Part shown: positions 8,787-17,229 of the stretch, one piece after another | Numbering within the stretch: the stretch's first letter is position 1 | Layout of the letters: every line of letters begins with the position of its first letter | NCBI GenBank assembly: GCA_964478165.1 | Contig: CAYZGU010000014.1 | Span: 166,941-230,940, forward strand | Direction of reading: 5' to 3' | Length of the DNA stretch: 64,000 nt | From: CAYZGU01 sp964478165 | GTDB lineage: Bacteria > Poribacteria > WGA-4E > JAJDTR01 | Made by a program: the position numbers and the translations under genes | The notes under the pieces: generated by a model | Databases searched by the model: none | Seen by the model: only the letters and a program-made list of their open reading frames with translations | Told to the model about the DNA's origin: nothing

Positions 8787-9962
8787 ATGGATAATTTTGT
8801 CCAAAAACTCTCAGATGTATTACGTCATCCATTCTTACCCGTGGGAACGGACGGAACGAACTTCCTAGAAATTATTTGGTTTTTCCTTGTTTGGGGCGCT
8901 TTCGTGGTACTTGCAAAAATTCTGCAGCGAATCCTGTGCCGTTTCTTTACTCATATAAATTTAGGTGAGGATGCCCAGCAGCGCTTGTTGCTACCGATAA
9001 TGCTCCTCGTGATGTTCGTGGGATTAATCCTTGGTTTGCGTGTCATTGGGGTTGATGTTACGCTGATTGGCAGCATCTTGACGAAAGGTATCAGCATTGA
9101 TGAAGAAACACATCTGACTTTGGCCAAGGTGTTGTCATTTGTGGCTGTGGTAGTTTCTTCGGTAATCTTATCCAAGTATCTACGCCTAATTCTGCGAGAT
9201 CAAGTCCTGCCACCTTTCCACTTACCGCAGAATTCGCGTTTTCTTCTGCTTCAGATGATCCATTTCGTAATTTTAGGCTTTGGGATCCTCATGGGGCTCA
9301 AAGTTACGGGTTGGAAATTCAGCAGTTTAATGGTTGTATTGGGCGGACTTAGTATTGGCATCGGCTTTGGACTACAACACATTGCAAATAATCTCGTGTC
9401 AGGTATAATCCTAATTTTTCAACGTCCCATTCGGGTTGGAGACCGCGTAACTGTTGGTGATACGTTCGGGACGGTGCGAGCGATAAATCTGCTTGCGACG
9501 GTTGTGACCACGCTGGAGAACGTCGAAATCATTGTTCCAAATTCCCAGTTTCTCTCAAAGGAAATTACTAACTGGACATATGATAGCGACACAGCTATAC
9601 GGATTGTACTTTCTATAGGTGTAGTCCACGGTTCAGATACGGCGTTGACCAAACAGGTGCTACTTGAGGTTGCAGCAGCTCATGCTCAAGTTCTAGATGG
9701 GCCTGCCGGAGGAATGCCACAGGCCGGACCACCGCTAGTACGATTTTCTAGAATTGGTGAATCCTCGCTGGACTTCGAATTGTTGGTTTGGATCGCTGAT
9801 GTGGCACAGCGGTTTGACATTGCGAGCGATCTTCATTTTATGATTGATGAAATATTTCGTGAGCAAAGCATTGTGGTTGCTTTTCCGCAACGCGATGTGC
9901 ACCTGTATTACGAATCACAGATGGGAATGCCGAAGGAATCGCGAAGCGAGATTGAAGATTGA
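8787..9962 (+). CDS. MscS-family mechanosensitive ion channel
   Basis: 391 residues. Four to five hydrophobic helices precede the pore-lining helix at about residues 186-202 (GGLSIGIGFGLQHIANN, the Gly/Ala-rich TM3 of MscS). The beta domain follows, with PIRVGDRVTVGDTFGTV and NSQFLSKEITNW, and then an alpha/beta C-terminal domain. Family knowledge: these channels open under membrane tension and release osmolytes. It starts 11 nt after the second ABC gene, in the same direction, so the three are probably one transcript. Length and extra N-terminal helices fit medium-size MscS paralogs (MscK/YbdG range). All hallmark residues look intact, in contrast to the two genes before it. Confidence 0.93.
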   Translation: MDNFVQKLSDVLRHPFLPVGTDGTNFLEIIWFFLVWGAFVVLAKILQRILCRFFTHINLGEDAQQRLLLPIMLLVMFVGLILGLRVIGVDVTLIGSILTKGISIDEETHLTLAKVLSFVAVVVSSVILSKYLRLILRDQVLPPFHLPQNSRFLLLQMIHFVILGFGILMGLKVTGWKFSSLMVVLGGLSIGIGFGLQHIANNLVSGIILIFQRPIRVGDRVTVGDTFGTVRAINLLATVVTTLENVEIIVPNSQFLSKEITNWTYDSDTAIRIVLSIGVVHGSDTALTKQVLLEVAAAHAQVLDGPAGGMPQAGPPLVRFSRIGESSLDFELLVWIADVAQRFDIASDLHFMIDEIFREQSIVVAFPQRDVHLYYESQMGMPKESRSEIED

Positions 9963-9987
9963 TATCCTACCTATCACGTCCTTTCTC

Positions 9988-10117
9988 AGATCCTGTTTGA
10001 AAAGTAGGTGGCAAAGCCATTTTTGGTCATGTGAGGGTCAAAATCATCGGATTGTCAAGACGTTTACCCGAAAATGACCGCTCTCGAAGACGGATTTGGA
10101 CTTTTCAAACAGGATCT
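9988..10117. repeat. 130-bp unit bounded by a perfect 17-bp inverted repeat
   Basis: Left arm 9988-10004 (AGATCCTGTTTGAAAAG) is matched exactly, in reverse complement, by 10101-10117. The 96 bp between the arms code for nothing. The size and perfect ends are those of a MITE-like or excision-type element. The right arm lies 13 nt before the lipoprotein start codon, so it also overlaps that gene's 5' leader. No flanking target duplication is obvious. It could equally be a long-range RNA hairpin. Confidence 0.6.
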
Positions 10118-10130
10118 AAGGGAAATCATC

Positions 10131-10604
10131 GTGAAAATCCGAAATACCATCGTGATATGGACAGCAATCCTGACAATCACATACATCCAATTCGGTTGTG
10201 AGAAAAAAGGCGCACATCACGGCAAACAGGAAGGGGCGCACGAAAAACATGCCCATCATGAGCATGAGGCGCCGCATGACGGCACGCTGGTCGAATTGGG
10301 CGAAGAGTTCGCGCACGTTGAATTTGTGCTGGAGAAAGTAACTGGAAAACTTACTGGCTACGTACTGGATGGCGAGGTGGAAAAACCGGTACGATTCGCT
10401 CAAAAAGCAGTCGAACTCAAGATAGATCGGTTGAATTTTGAGCAGACACTCGCTTTGCAACTCATAGCCGTTTCGAATGTCCTAACAGGAGAAACGGAAG
10501 GCGACACGTCTCAATTCGTGGGACAATCAGATGAACTTGTGGGAGCAACCGAATTTCATGCGGAAATTAGACATCTTTCCAAAATAAGTGTCCATTTGGC
10601 TTGA
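10131..10604 (+). CDS. His-rich periplasmic lipoprotein, C-terminus replaced by an IS end
   Basis: 157 residues from a GTG start with AAGGGA upstream. The frame is open further up, but the signal peptide begins here: basic KIRN, hydrophobic core, then a loose lipobox QFGC. After the cysteine comes a linker with about ten histidines (HHEHEAPHD), then a conserved-looking domain starting GTLVELGEEFAHVEFVLE. I know similar lipoproteins from Planctomycetes and related groups, where they sit by metal-efflux genes; metal binding is inferred from the histidines. The last residues (ISVHLA) are encoded by what looks like the left end of the IS element, so the natural C-terminus is probably lost. Confidence 0.7.
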   Translation: MKIRNTIVIWTAILTITYIQFGCEKKGAHHGKQEGAHEKHAHHEHEAPHDGTLVELGEEFAHVEFVLEKVTGKLTGYVLDGEVEKPVRFAQKAVELKIDRLNFEQTLALQLIAVSNVLTGETEGDTSQFVGQSDELVGATEFHAEIRHLSKISVHLA

Positions 10605-11106
10605 TTTTACGTTATATCCTTTCACTATCTTCTATTGTAGAAAGGATACCCATGAGTCAATTTGAAAAAGCAGTAAAGTTATCAGATGAGCAATTTCTGC
10701 GAGCGGTTGGTGTTGACAAGCCAACGTTCAACCTTATTTTGGAGCGTGTGGCTACTCACCTCGAAAACCTTCGAGAAGAACGGCCGATGAAGAAACGAGG
10801 AAAGAAATCGGAAGTGGCATTGACCGATTGCCTTCTATTGACATTCACCTATTTGCGTCACTATCCAACCTTTGCCAGATTAGGCACAGAGTTTGGTATC
10901 AGTGAGTCTTATGCAAATAAAATCTATCATCAGATACTTGATGTGTTAGTTAAAGTGCTGTCGCTGAAGAATCGAAAGCACTTATTAGAGAACAATCTCC
11001 AAACAATCATCATTGATGCCACCGAGCAACCCATTGAACGTCCAACAAAAGGACAGCGTGTCTACTACAGCGGTAAAAAAAACGGCACACCATAAAGGTT
11101 CAATGA
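10583..11106 (+). mobile_element. Truncated IS5-type insertion sequence
   Basis: Remnant carrying only the left end and the first half of a transposase. The left boundary is placed near AAGTGTCCATTTGG because the lipoprotein frame loses sense there. No matching right end (for example CAAATGGACACTT) is found downstream, so the 3' half was deleted. No target duplication can be assigned. Confidence 0.65.
10652..11106 (+). pseudogene. IS5-family transposase, N-terminal half
   Basis: From ATG 10652 (AAAGGA upstream) the frame encodes about 147 residues. They include a helix-turn-helix region (TEFGISESYANKIYHQIL, the HTH_Tnp_4 type) and the first catalytic Asp in IIIDATEQPI. An A8 run at 11075-11082 follows YYSG. 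Reading through in frame 0 gives a stop at 11093; slipping -1 on the A run gives KRHTIKVQ, the conserved continuation of these transposases, but a stop follows at 11104. The remaining Asp and Glu are absent, so it cannot be active. The two-frame layout matches IS427-type members, which use programmed frameshifting. Confidence 0.75.
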
Positions 11107-11476
11107 TAGAACTCCTTCCAGTCTTTGAGAGTCCCCGTGTACAATCAAGCAACTGGACAAACAGTAGGCGGGTAATCTTGCCCCGCTTATGTCACCGCCT
11201 CCGTAGGCTCTATTTTCGATCATAAGAGTTCGCCATGTTCTTCAGGCGCGATAATCTCATCTATCTGATTAATCCTTTTCACGTTAAAATCTTCCGACGA
11301 TGTTGAATCAAAAGGTTTTGTCTTCGATTGCGCGGCGGTTGTCACCAAAACGATACACTCCATGATCCTCTCCCTTGAACTTTTGAGCACGGTCTGAAGA
11401 TGAAAATAAAACGCTGCATCAGATGGTTCTTGAGAGGCATTCTGATGGGTTAATCGGATAGAGCTTACCGCGAGCG
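11107..11476. other. Gap between the IS remnant and the PorV-like gene
   Basis: 370 bp lying between convergent genes. I see no open frame of quality and no clear terminator. The missing C-terminal part of the lipoprotein is not recognisable here. Confidence 0.5.
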
Positions 11477-12538
11477 CTAAAATAACCCAGAGATCGAAAT
11501 TCGCTGAGAATCCCCAATGTCATGTGCGTTAAATGCGTAATCTGTGAATATCGTTGTCTGGCCTAAATGGAGACGAATTCCAGCACCTGCTGCCAACCTG
11601 TTGTTGTGCGTACCAATTCGAAACGCAACCATGTTAAATAGCCAGTACTCTGCGCCGAAACGCATAAGCGTGCTAATTGAATTATCACTGGCATCGAGGT
11701 CTTTTTGATTCGTTTGCAAATCGGCGCCGATTGTCGTATTTCCGATTAGCGGCAGGGGGAGTTGGTAAGAAGCGCCAAGTCTGAACTGTGGATTTCGTGT
11801 AAAGGTTGGTTCGGCTGCGGTGTCCCATTGCACTTGGGTTCCAGTTGCGTCTTCCAACATTGCTCCGATTCGCAATCCAGCGACTGGTTCTAGAATGAGA
11901 CCGAGATCTAGTCCAAATCCGCTGCCACTATTTTCAAAGATTGACTGCCTCAGGAGTTTGAGATTTCCACCGAGGGCGAGCGTTCGGTTAACCTGGTGTG
12001 CATAGGAGATGAAGAGGGCATTGTCGGTGTTGCTGAAAAATTTTTTTATCTCTGGACGATCGATGTATAACTCGCCTTCCTCTTTAATGCCGTTCCCATT
12101 CTTGTCTTGGAAGTCGCCTAGGATTCCGTTTCCGTTTGTGTCGTTGAAAGTTGTAAGTGGAATATCATCTATTCCAAGTCGAATCCAGCTCAATCCGAGG
12201 CTTCCAAACCCTTCAATGTGTTGCACATAGTTGAGAAAGCTGTAATGCAGTAGGCCGTCATTGAGCGCGTTGCCTGCACTTGTTCCGAAAGAATCAGAGT
12301 ACATGGTAGAGAACGCGCGCTTCTTTACCATGGCAAGTCCCGCTGGATTCCAGTAGGCTGCAGTGGCGTCATCAGCAATTGATACAAAAGCACTTCCCAT
12401 TCCCAATGCCCTAGCGCCAACACCATGGCTGAGAAATTCAGCGGCATGACTGCCGTCCTCACAAGTTGCGGTTCCTATTATGCTGAGGCTGTAGGAAAAC
12501 CACAAGAGACAAGTAGACAAGCATTTCCTAAATCGCAT
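11477..12538 (-). CDS. PorV/PorQ-family outer-membrane beta-barrel protein
   Basis: 353 residues with an N-terminal signal peptide (about 1-26) and the PorV/UPF0164 signature: HGVGARALGMGSAFVSIADD followed by AYWNPAGLA. The rest alternates as barrel strands and ends in a hydrophobic strand finishing with Phe. In Bacteroidetes PorV carries type IX secretion cargo to the cell surface, while other members are porin-like. An unusual insert at residues 133-150 holds two DxNGNG loops (D133 and D145) resembling EF-hand/dockerin calcium loops, probably in an extracellular loop. AAAGG lies before the ATG. A protein with a FlgD-like C-terminal domain at 34-36.6 kb could be related cargo (inference). 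Confidence 0.85.
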   Translation of the reverse strand: MRFRKCLSTCLLWFSYSLSIIGTATCEDGSHAAEFLSHGVGARALGMGSAFVSIADDATAAYWNPAGLAMVKKRAFSTMYSDSFGTSAGNALNDGLLHYSFLNYVQHIEGFGSLGLSWIRLGIDDIPLTTFNDTNGNGILGDFQDKNGNGIKEEGELYIDRPEIKKFFSNTDNALFISYAHQVNRTLALGGNLKLLRQSIFENSGSGFGLDLGLILEPVAGLRIGAMLEDATGTQVQWDTAAEPTFTRNPQFRLGASYQLPLPLIGNTTIGADLQTNQKDLDASDNSISTLMRFGAEYWLFNMVAFRIGTHNNRLAAGAGIRLHLGQTTIFTDYAFNAHDIGDSQRISISGLF

Positions 12539-12696
12539 GTTGACCCTTTCTTTATTTTCGTGTTGTGATGACGCGACTTTCTATTTCAGGAATAGGAGCA
12601 ATACTCAAGGCTAACGTATGTGGCCTCAAATGTTTCCCGGTTTTATCAGTTTGTTGATTGAGGTTGACGCACTAAGTTACAGAACGTAATTCGGTG

Positions 12697-14178
12697 TCAT
12701 GCTTGTAGAAGTCGTAAGACAGAATGTTTAGATTCGTAAGCCGCTGGCGCTGTTGTATTGAAAATGTCTGCCTCGAAGCCCCAGGTCAACTTGTAAGCGG
12801 CAAGCGTCTGGATCAATGCGCTGGAAATATCGCCATGGCAGAGCACGGAAACAGTTCCGCCCTCTCCGCGACTACTCATTCTGGCACCGTAGAAGCCTCC
12901 ATCTGTTCCAAGTGTTCGTACAGAATTCACGATCTGTTCAACCTGTGCGGAACCAAGTCCTACTCGATATCGATAACTCCAGTGTGACGCGTACATAAGT
13001 TGGCCTGCTCTGGTTAGATAGTTCTTCGTATTGTTCTTATCGTTCTTGGCGTTTTCGATGCAACGAATGAATTGTCTAACACGCGCGTGCTCATAGATTG
13101 GGTGTTCAACGCGGCTTCGAATGTGGTAATGTTTCTTCGGTGTGATTTCAGTCGGCGCGTCTACAAGTTTACCATATCGTTTGATGAACTGTTCTCCCGC
13201 CATGACTGTTGGCAGAAATCTTCGGCACCTCTGCCGGAAGTCCTCAATTGAGAGATTACATAAATAGTTGGTGCGTAGCTCCTTTAGATTCAACTCTTTT
13301 TTGAGTATGGTTAAACCCATTAAGGTCGAAGTACGGGCGTCAATGTAGACGGCATTTGATGCGCGCTTAACTTTGCTGTCGATGCCGATTAGTCTTGTGT
13401 TGGGAGGAAGAACCACAGTTCCAAGAATTCGATCGGGTTGACAAAGAATGGAAAGAATTTCGCCAGGCTTTCCATCTGCTGCGACAATGTGGTCTATTGG
13501 ACCACAAGGCACACCGACGACGCGGTTTTCGACAATTTGGCCTATCCGAGCGATTTCCTTTGAGGTTAACCCTAATTTGTATAGGTTGTTTATTGCCATT
13601 AACGCTGAAATCTCGATGGCAGCGGAAGAAGCGATTCCTGCGCACGCCGGTATGCTGCTCTTAAGAGCAATGGTAGCGCCATGCGGCAAATGACTAATCT
13701 TCCTCTCGCTGAGTACTGCATAAAATCCGCCGAGGACATGCGCTGCCCAGTCTGTTTTGGGATTTCGTGCGAAGAGCTCTTGAATCTGACTATATGATTT
13801 GAGCCGGCCATGGAGGTAGAAATCGTCGATAGAAATCCCCAATCCTAGCCAAGAATCGCTTTCGGGTCCGAGGCTCAGCGCCCTCAACTCTCTATCCTTG
13901 CGGGTCTGACATCCAACAATCGCCGAAGGTTCAAGTGTCGATTCGAGGACATTTGCTCCACAGTAGTCAGCAATTCCCCCCATGATGTCCAAGCGGCTGT
14001 GGGCCCGAGTGAGTACAACCTTACCGATCTTTTCAAAACCGCATGCACCAAACAACTGTGCGTCTTGACACCGTAGCAGTGCCTCAAATTCGAGAATATC
14101 ATGCGGCTTGGTTCCAGGCCCAGAAATCTCTTCTATCTTTATAGGTTGGCCACCTTTTAGAATATCTTCTGTGCTCAT
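12697..14178 (-). CDS. GHMP-family sugar kinase (arabinokinase/galactokinase-like) with altered motifs
   Basis: 493 residues, related to the kinase part of plant L-arabinokinase and to galactokinases. Motif 1 is recognised in RLDIMGGIADYCGANVL, motif 2 in PACAGIASSAAIE and motif 3 in GGFYGARMSSRGEGGTV. Motif 2, which forms the ATP phosphate loop, is acceptable. Motif 1 normally reads APGRLD and here reads AHSRLD. Motif 3 normally has a Gly-rich TGGGSGGT core and here reads SSRGEGGT. Whether it still phosphorylates a sugar is therefore open. GGGAGG lies 10 nt before the ATG. It lies 158 bp upstream of the PorV-like gene on the same strand and may be co-transcribed. Confidence 0.82.
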   Translation of the reverse strand: MSTEDILKGGQPIKIEEISGPGTKPHDILEFEALLRCQDAQLFGACGFEKIGKVVLTRAHSRLDIMGGIADYCGANVLESTLEPSAIVGCQTRKDRELRALSLGPESDSWLGLGISIDDFYLHGRLKSYSQIQELFARNPKTDWAAHVLGGFYAVLSERKISHLPHGATIALKSSIPACAGIASSAAIEISALMAINNLYKLGLTSKEIARIGQIVENRVVGVPCGPIDHIVAADGKPGEILSILCQPDRILGTVVLPPNTRLIGIDSKVKRASNAVYIDARTSTLMGLTILKKELNLKELRTNYLCNLSIEDFRQRCRRFLPTVMAGEQFIKRYGKLVDAPTEITPKKHYHIRSRVEHPIYEHARVRQFIRCIENAKNDKNNTKNYLTRAGQLMYASHWSYRYRVGLGSAQVEQIVNSVRTLGTDGGFYGARMSSRGEGGTVSVLCHGDISSALIQTLAAYKLTWGFEADIFNTTAPAAYESKHSVLRLLQA

Positions 14179-15202
14179 GACTGTGTGCCTCCCTCCCTCG
14201 CATGTTCCGCCAGGTTTTACTGCGGTGTAAGTTTTTTATTTTCTAGAGATCTTATTGGTACTGACAAGTGCATCCCATTCAGAAGGTTTACCTATCTTCT
14301 CGTCATTGCCGTCTTGTGACAGACTGAGATTGATTTCTCGGTGCATGAGTGTTTCGTCTTTTTTAGGAAAACTAAGGTGTCCACTCCGGTTTGGATGCGG
14401 AAGGACGTGGGGAAGGATCGAGGTTTGGTAAGTCTGGAACGGAATAGGAATTTTGCAAATGTCCAACGCTCCGAATCCATGTCTATATCTTTAATCTTGA
14501 TTTTGTGGCGTGAGGCTTCCGGGGGTATGCGTAGGGTCTATGAGAGGAGACTTATTTATCAACTTGGTCATCAGAGCATTGCCGCGCATTCACGCTTCTG
14601 TTCCGATTGTCCGAGGTCTCATCTGTACGGGTGTCTGACTCTGCGAGAGGAGTCAGACACTTAACGAGCCACTCAGAAAGTCTGATTAGTTGATTCTGGA
14701 TTTTTCGCCTTGTTTGAAGCTTGAGATTGTCATGATTCCTAGCAGTCAAAGATGCGTGTTTGCACACGCTGATTTCTAGGTTTCTGCGCATGTCGCCGAT
14801 TTTCTCGGTGCCTTGCCAACGATTGGCAGTCTTGAACCTGCTTCGGTGCTGGCAGATTATCCCAGTAATCTTTTTTAGATCGTTTCCGGTTTTGGAGGAA
14901 CAATTTAAACGGGTTCCGAACCGTCGGAATCGAGTTACCCCAGCCTTAATGTGTTGAAGGCAAACATTCCGGGGAAACAGGTACAAAGGATTGTCGAACC
15001 GACTCTACCCATGCCCCATCTTTTTTCCGGATAGAAGGATACCGAACCGTGTCCGCAGGCACGCGTTATGAGGCTGCAGGCGGATTGTATCAGAGTGGTA
15101 ATAGAACCGCCGGATCAAGATGTCATTTTGGCCCGGCGGTTCTATTGGTTCCTACATCTCACTGGTTGGAGAGTCTTGCGCATCTACTCACTTGATTCAT
15201 GT
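14179..15202. other. Intergenic region with one strong hairpin
   Basis: 1.0 kb without a credible gene. Frames on both strands here (up to 144 codons) are Arg/Cys/His-rich shadows with no RBS. The 14-bp inverted repeat at 15100-15146 is the one structured element. Confidence 0.55.
15100..15146. terminator. 14-bp perfect inverted repeat, possible terminator
   Basis: Arms 15100-15113 (AATAGAACCGCCGG) and 15133-15146 are exact reverse complements around a 19-nt loop. It lies 57 bp past the stop of the beta-propeller gene, where a terminator is expected. No U-run follows on either strand, so rho-independent termination is uncertain. It could be a REP-like palindrome or an RNA-stabilising hairpin. 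Confidence 0.45.
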
Positions 15203-17104
15203 CTAGTATCTTAGAATGGTACTTGATTCGCCAACGGCCCAGACGGTTCCATTGCTTGAGTGTGTGATGTGGGTGAGGTTTGCTCGCGTTGGACTTTGCT
15301 GGGACTTCCATGTTACACCACCGTCGGGTGTGTGTAGAAGCGTTCCTTTTTCTCCAGCAGCCCAACCTTGATTCTCATTCTTGAATCGGATGCCGTTCAG
15401 CTTCTCGCTTGTGGGTGATATTTGACGTACCCACGTGGTGCCTCCATCGCTCGTGGCATAAATTGCGCCTTGGTCTCCGGCAATCCAGGCAGTCTCACTG
15501 TTGAGTGCAAACACAGCTCTCAATTCATCAAATTCAGCTTCTTGTATGGTCCACGTTTCACCCCCGTCTTCTGTTTTAATTATCGTTCCTGATTGGCCCA
15601 CTACCCAACCGACAGCCGAATCAACAAAGTAGACGCCAAAGAAGTTACGGAATCCGATTACAGGATCCCCTGAATCCTGCCCAATCCATGTTTTTCCGCC
15701 ATCATTGGTATGAGCTATTTTGCCGACCTCTCCCACGCCCCAGCCGTGGAGAGGCGTCGAGAAGCAAAGATCGTAAAAGCCAAGAGCGCTCTTCCAACTT
15801 GTGTATGGATCGCTGAATTGGATGCGCTTTACGGTACCATGTCCCTCATCACTCGGGTCGCTAAAGTTGTGCCAATTTGCGCCTCCATCGTGGGTTTCCA
15901 TCATTGTTCCGTTACTTCCAACGATATATCCCAAACCCGGATTAACAAATGCAATCCCAAATAGTTGAAAGACGTTTCCGCTGTTTTGGGGATTCCAGGT
16001 CTGTCCGCCATCACTCGTGTGCAAAACCGTCCCTGCCATACTAATTGTCCATCCCAGGTCGTTACCTAGGAAGTGAATTCGGGTCAGGTGGCTGCTGCTC
16101 GAAACGATTTCCCACGATTTTCCACCGGTTGTGCTATGCAAAATTGTTCCATAATCGCCTACGATCCATGCTTTCTGAGAATTGATTTGATGGACACCAT
16201 TGAGTTTTGCGGAGACAGGCCTCGGGGCCAGAGGTGCCCAGGTTTTCCCGCCATCGGTCGTTCGCAGGACAACACCGAACTCTGCAGCTGCTAGCCCTTG
16301 ATTGGCATCAACAAAATGAATGTCCCAAATAGGTTCGGGCATCCCGTTCGAATGGGGGACACTACTTTCCTGCGCGATCCAGGTTTCGCCACCGTCAATG
16401 GTGTGTACTAATGCCCCGTTACCACCGCATGCCCATCCTTCGGTTTCGCTGAGGATAGAAAGAGAGTCGAGGGGTGACGCGGTTCCACTTCTCTGATGTG
16501 TCCAATTCTGACCACCATCAGTCGTGTGTATGAGCGTGCCAGCACCTCCCGCTGCCCATCCAATCTCTGTGTTGAGGAAATTGATTCCCTCGATTACGTT
16601 ATTCGTGCCTGTATCTTGTAGTGTCCAGGACGCACCACCGTCGATGGTATGAATAACAACACCTCCGTCGCCGCCGGCCCAGCCGTTCTTTGCGTCAACG
16701 AAAGATACGGTTGTCAACGCTGCTTTTGTACCGGTTGTCAGTTTCATCCATGTTTCTCCACCATCGACCGTTTTCAGAATTGTTCCATGGTCTCCAGCAA
16801 TCCAACCCACTCGAGAATCAACAAATCTTATTTTGCGCAAATCCATTTTGAATGGGAGTGGCTGGCTGGGTTGACTTTTCCAGTTGTTTCCGCCATCAGC
16901 CGTGTGTAATATCGTCGATTCTCCACCTACAATCCAACCGTGTTGGTCATCTACAAAGTACACGTCAAATAACGGAGCTGTCCATTTCGATCCACGGACA
17001 GATGTCCATGTCTTTTCGGATGCTGGACTGTTGGTTGCAAGAAGGAGCGACGTAATTACTGCGAAGATGATAATGCTACCAGCGTGTCTTTTCTGATGGA
17101 CCAT
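15203..17104 (-). CDS. Secreted Ycf48/BNR-repeat beta-propeller protein
   Basis: 633 residues: signal peptide (about 1-28, ending SPAS), then a tandem array of about 45-residue repeats with the pattern GW..GG.GTI.HT.DGG..W. I count 13 complete copies and a final half copy (VWAVGESSTILRY). Ycf48, the photosystem II assembly factor, has the same repeat in a seven-bladed propeller of about 330 residues. This protein is twice as long and could form two propellers. Outside phototrophs the role is unknown, possibly surface or periplasmic binding. In-frame ATGs exist up to 17209, but the promoter -10 covers 17201-17206. The ATG at 17104, with GAGGAG upstream and a signal peptide after it, is the sensible start. 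Confidence 0.88.
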   Translation of the reverse strand: MVHQKRHAGSIIIFAVITSLLLATNSPASEKTWTSVRGSKWTAPLFDVYFVDDQHGWIVGGESTILHTADGGNNWKSQPSQPLPFKMDLRKIRFVDSRVGWIAGDHGTILKTVDGGETWMKLTTGTKAALTTVSFVDAKNGWAGGDGGVVIHTIDGGASWTLQDTGTNNVIEGINFLNTEIGWAAGGAGTLIHTTDGGQNWTHQRSGTASPLDSLSILSETEGWACGGNGALVHTIDGGETWIAQESSVPHSNGMPEPIWDIHFVDANQGLAAAEFGVVLRTTDGGKTWAPLAPRPVSAKLNGVHQINSQKAWIVGDYGTILHSTTGGKSWEIVSSSSHLTRIHFLGNDLGWTISMAGTVLHTSDGGQTWNPQNSGNVFQLFGIAFVNPGLGYIVGSNGTMMETHDGGANWHNFSDPSDEGHGTVKRIQFSDPYTSWKSALGFYDLCFSTPLHGWGVGEVGKIAHTNDGGKTWIGQDSGDPVIGFRNFFGVYFVDSAVGWVVGQSGTIIKTEDGGETWTIQEAEFDELRAVFALNSETAWIAGDQGAIYATSDGGTTWVRQISPTSEKLNGIRFKNENQGWAAGEKGTLLHTPDGGVTWKSQQSPTRANLTHITHSSNGTVWAVGESSTILRY

Positions 17105-17200
17105 AATTTGTGGTGTCTCCTCGTTTCTTAAATTGTTCACCGATTTATGGAGTTGCATAGTCGAAACCAGTAGATTTTGTCTCTCTCGGAGGATTCGCAT

Positions 17201-17229
17201 ATTATACAATGCCCAATTTTCGGCGTCAA
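17201..17229 (-). promoter_or_regulatory. Sigma70-type promoter of the beta-propeller gene
   Basis: On the minus strand TTGACG (17224-17229), a 17-nt spacer and TATAAT (17201-17206). Transcription should start near 17194, giving a leader of about 90 nt. This excludes the in-frame ATG at 17209 as a start. Confidence 0.65.

Noticed and set aside
14552..14986. 144-codon minus frame
   Set aside because: Arg/Asn/Cys-rich, no SD, no homology recognised.
17105..17209. N-terminal extension of the beta-propeller gene to 17209
   Set aside because: The -10 element (17201-17206) lies inside it, and the signal peptide begins only at 17104.
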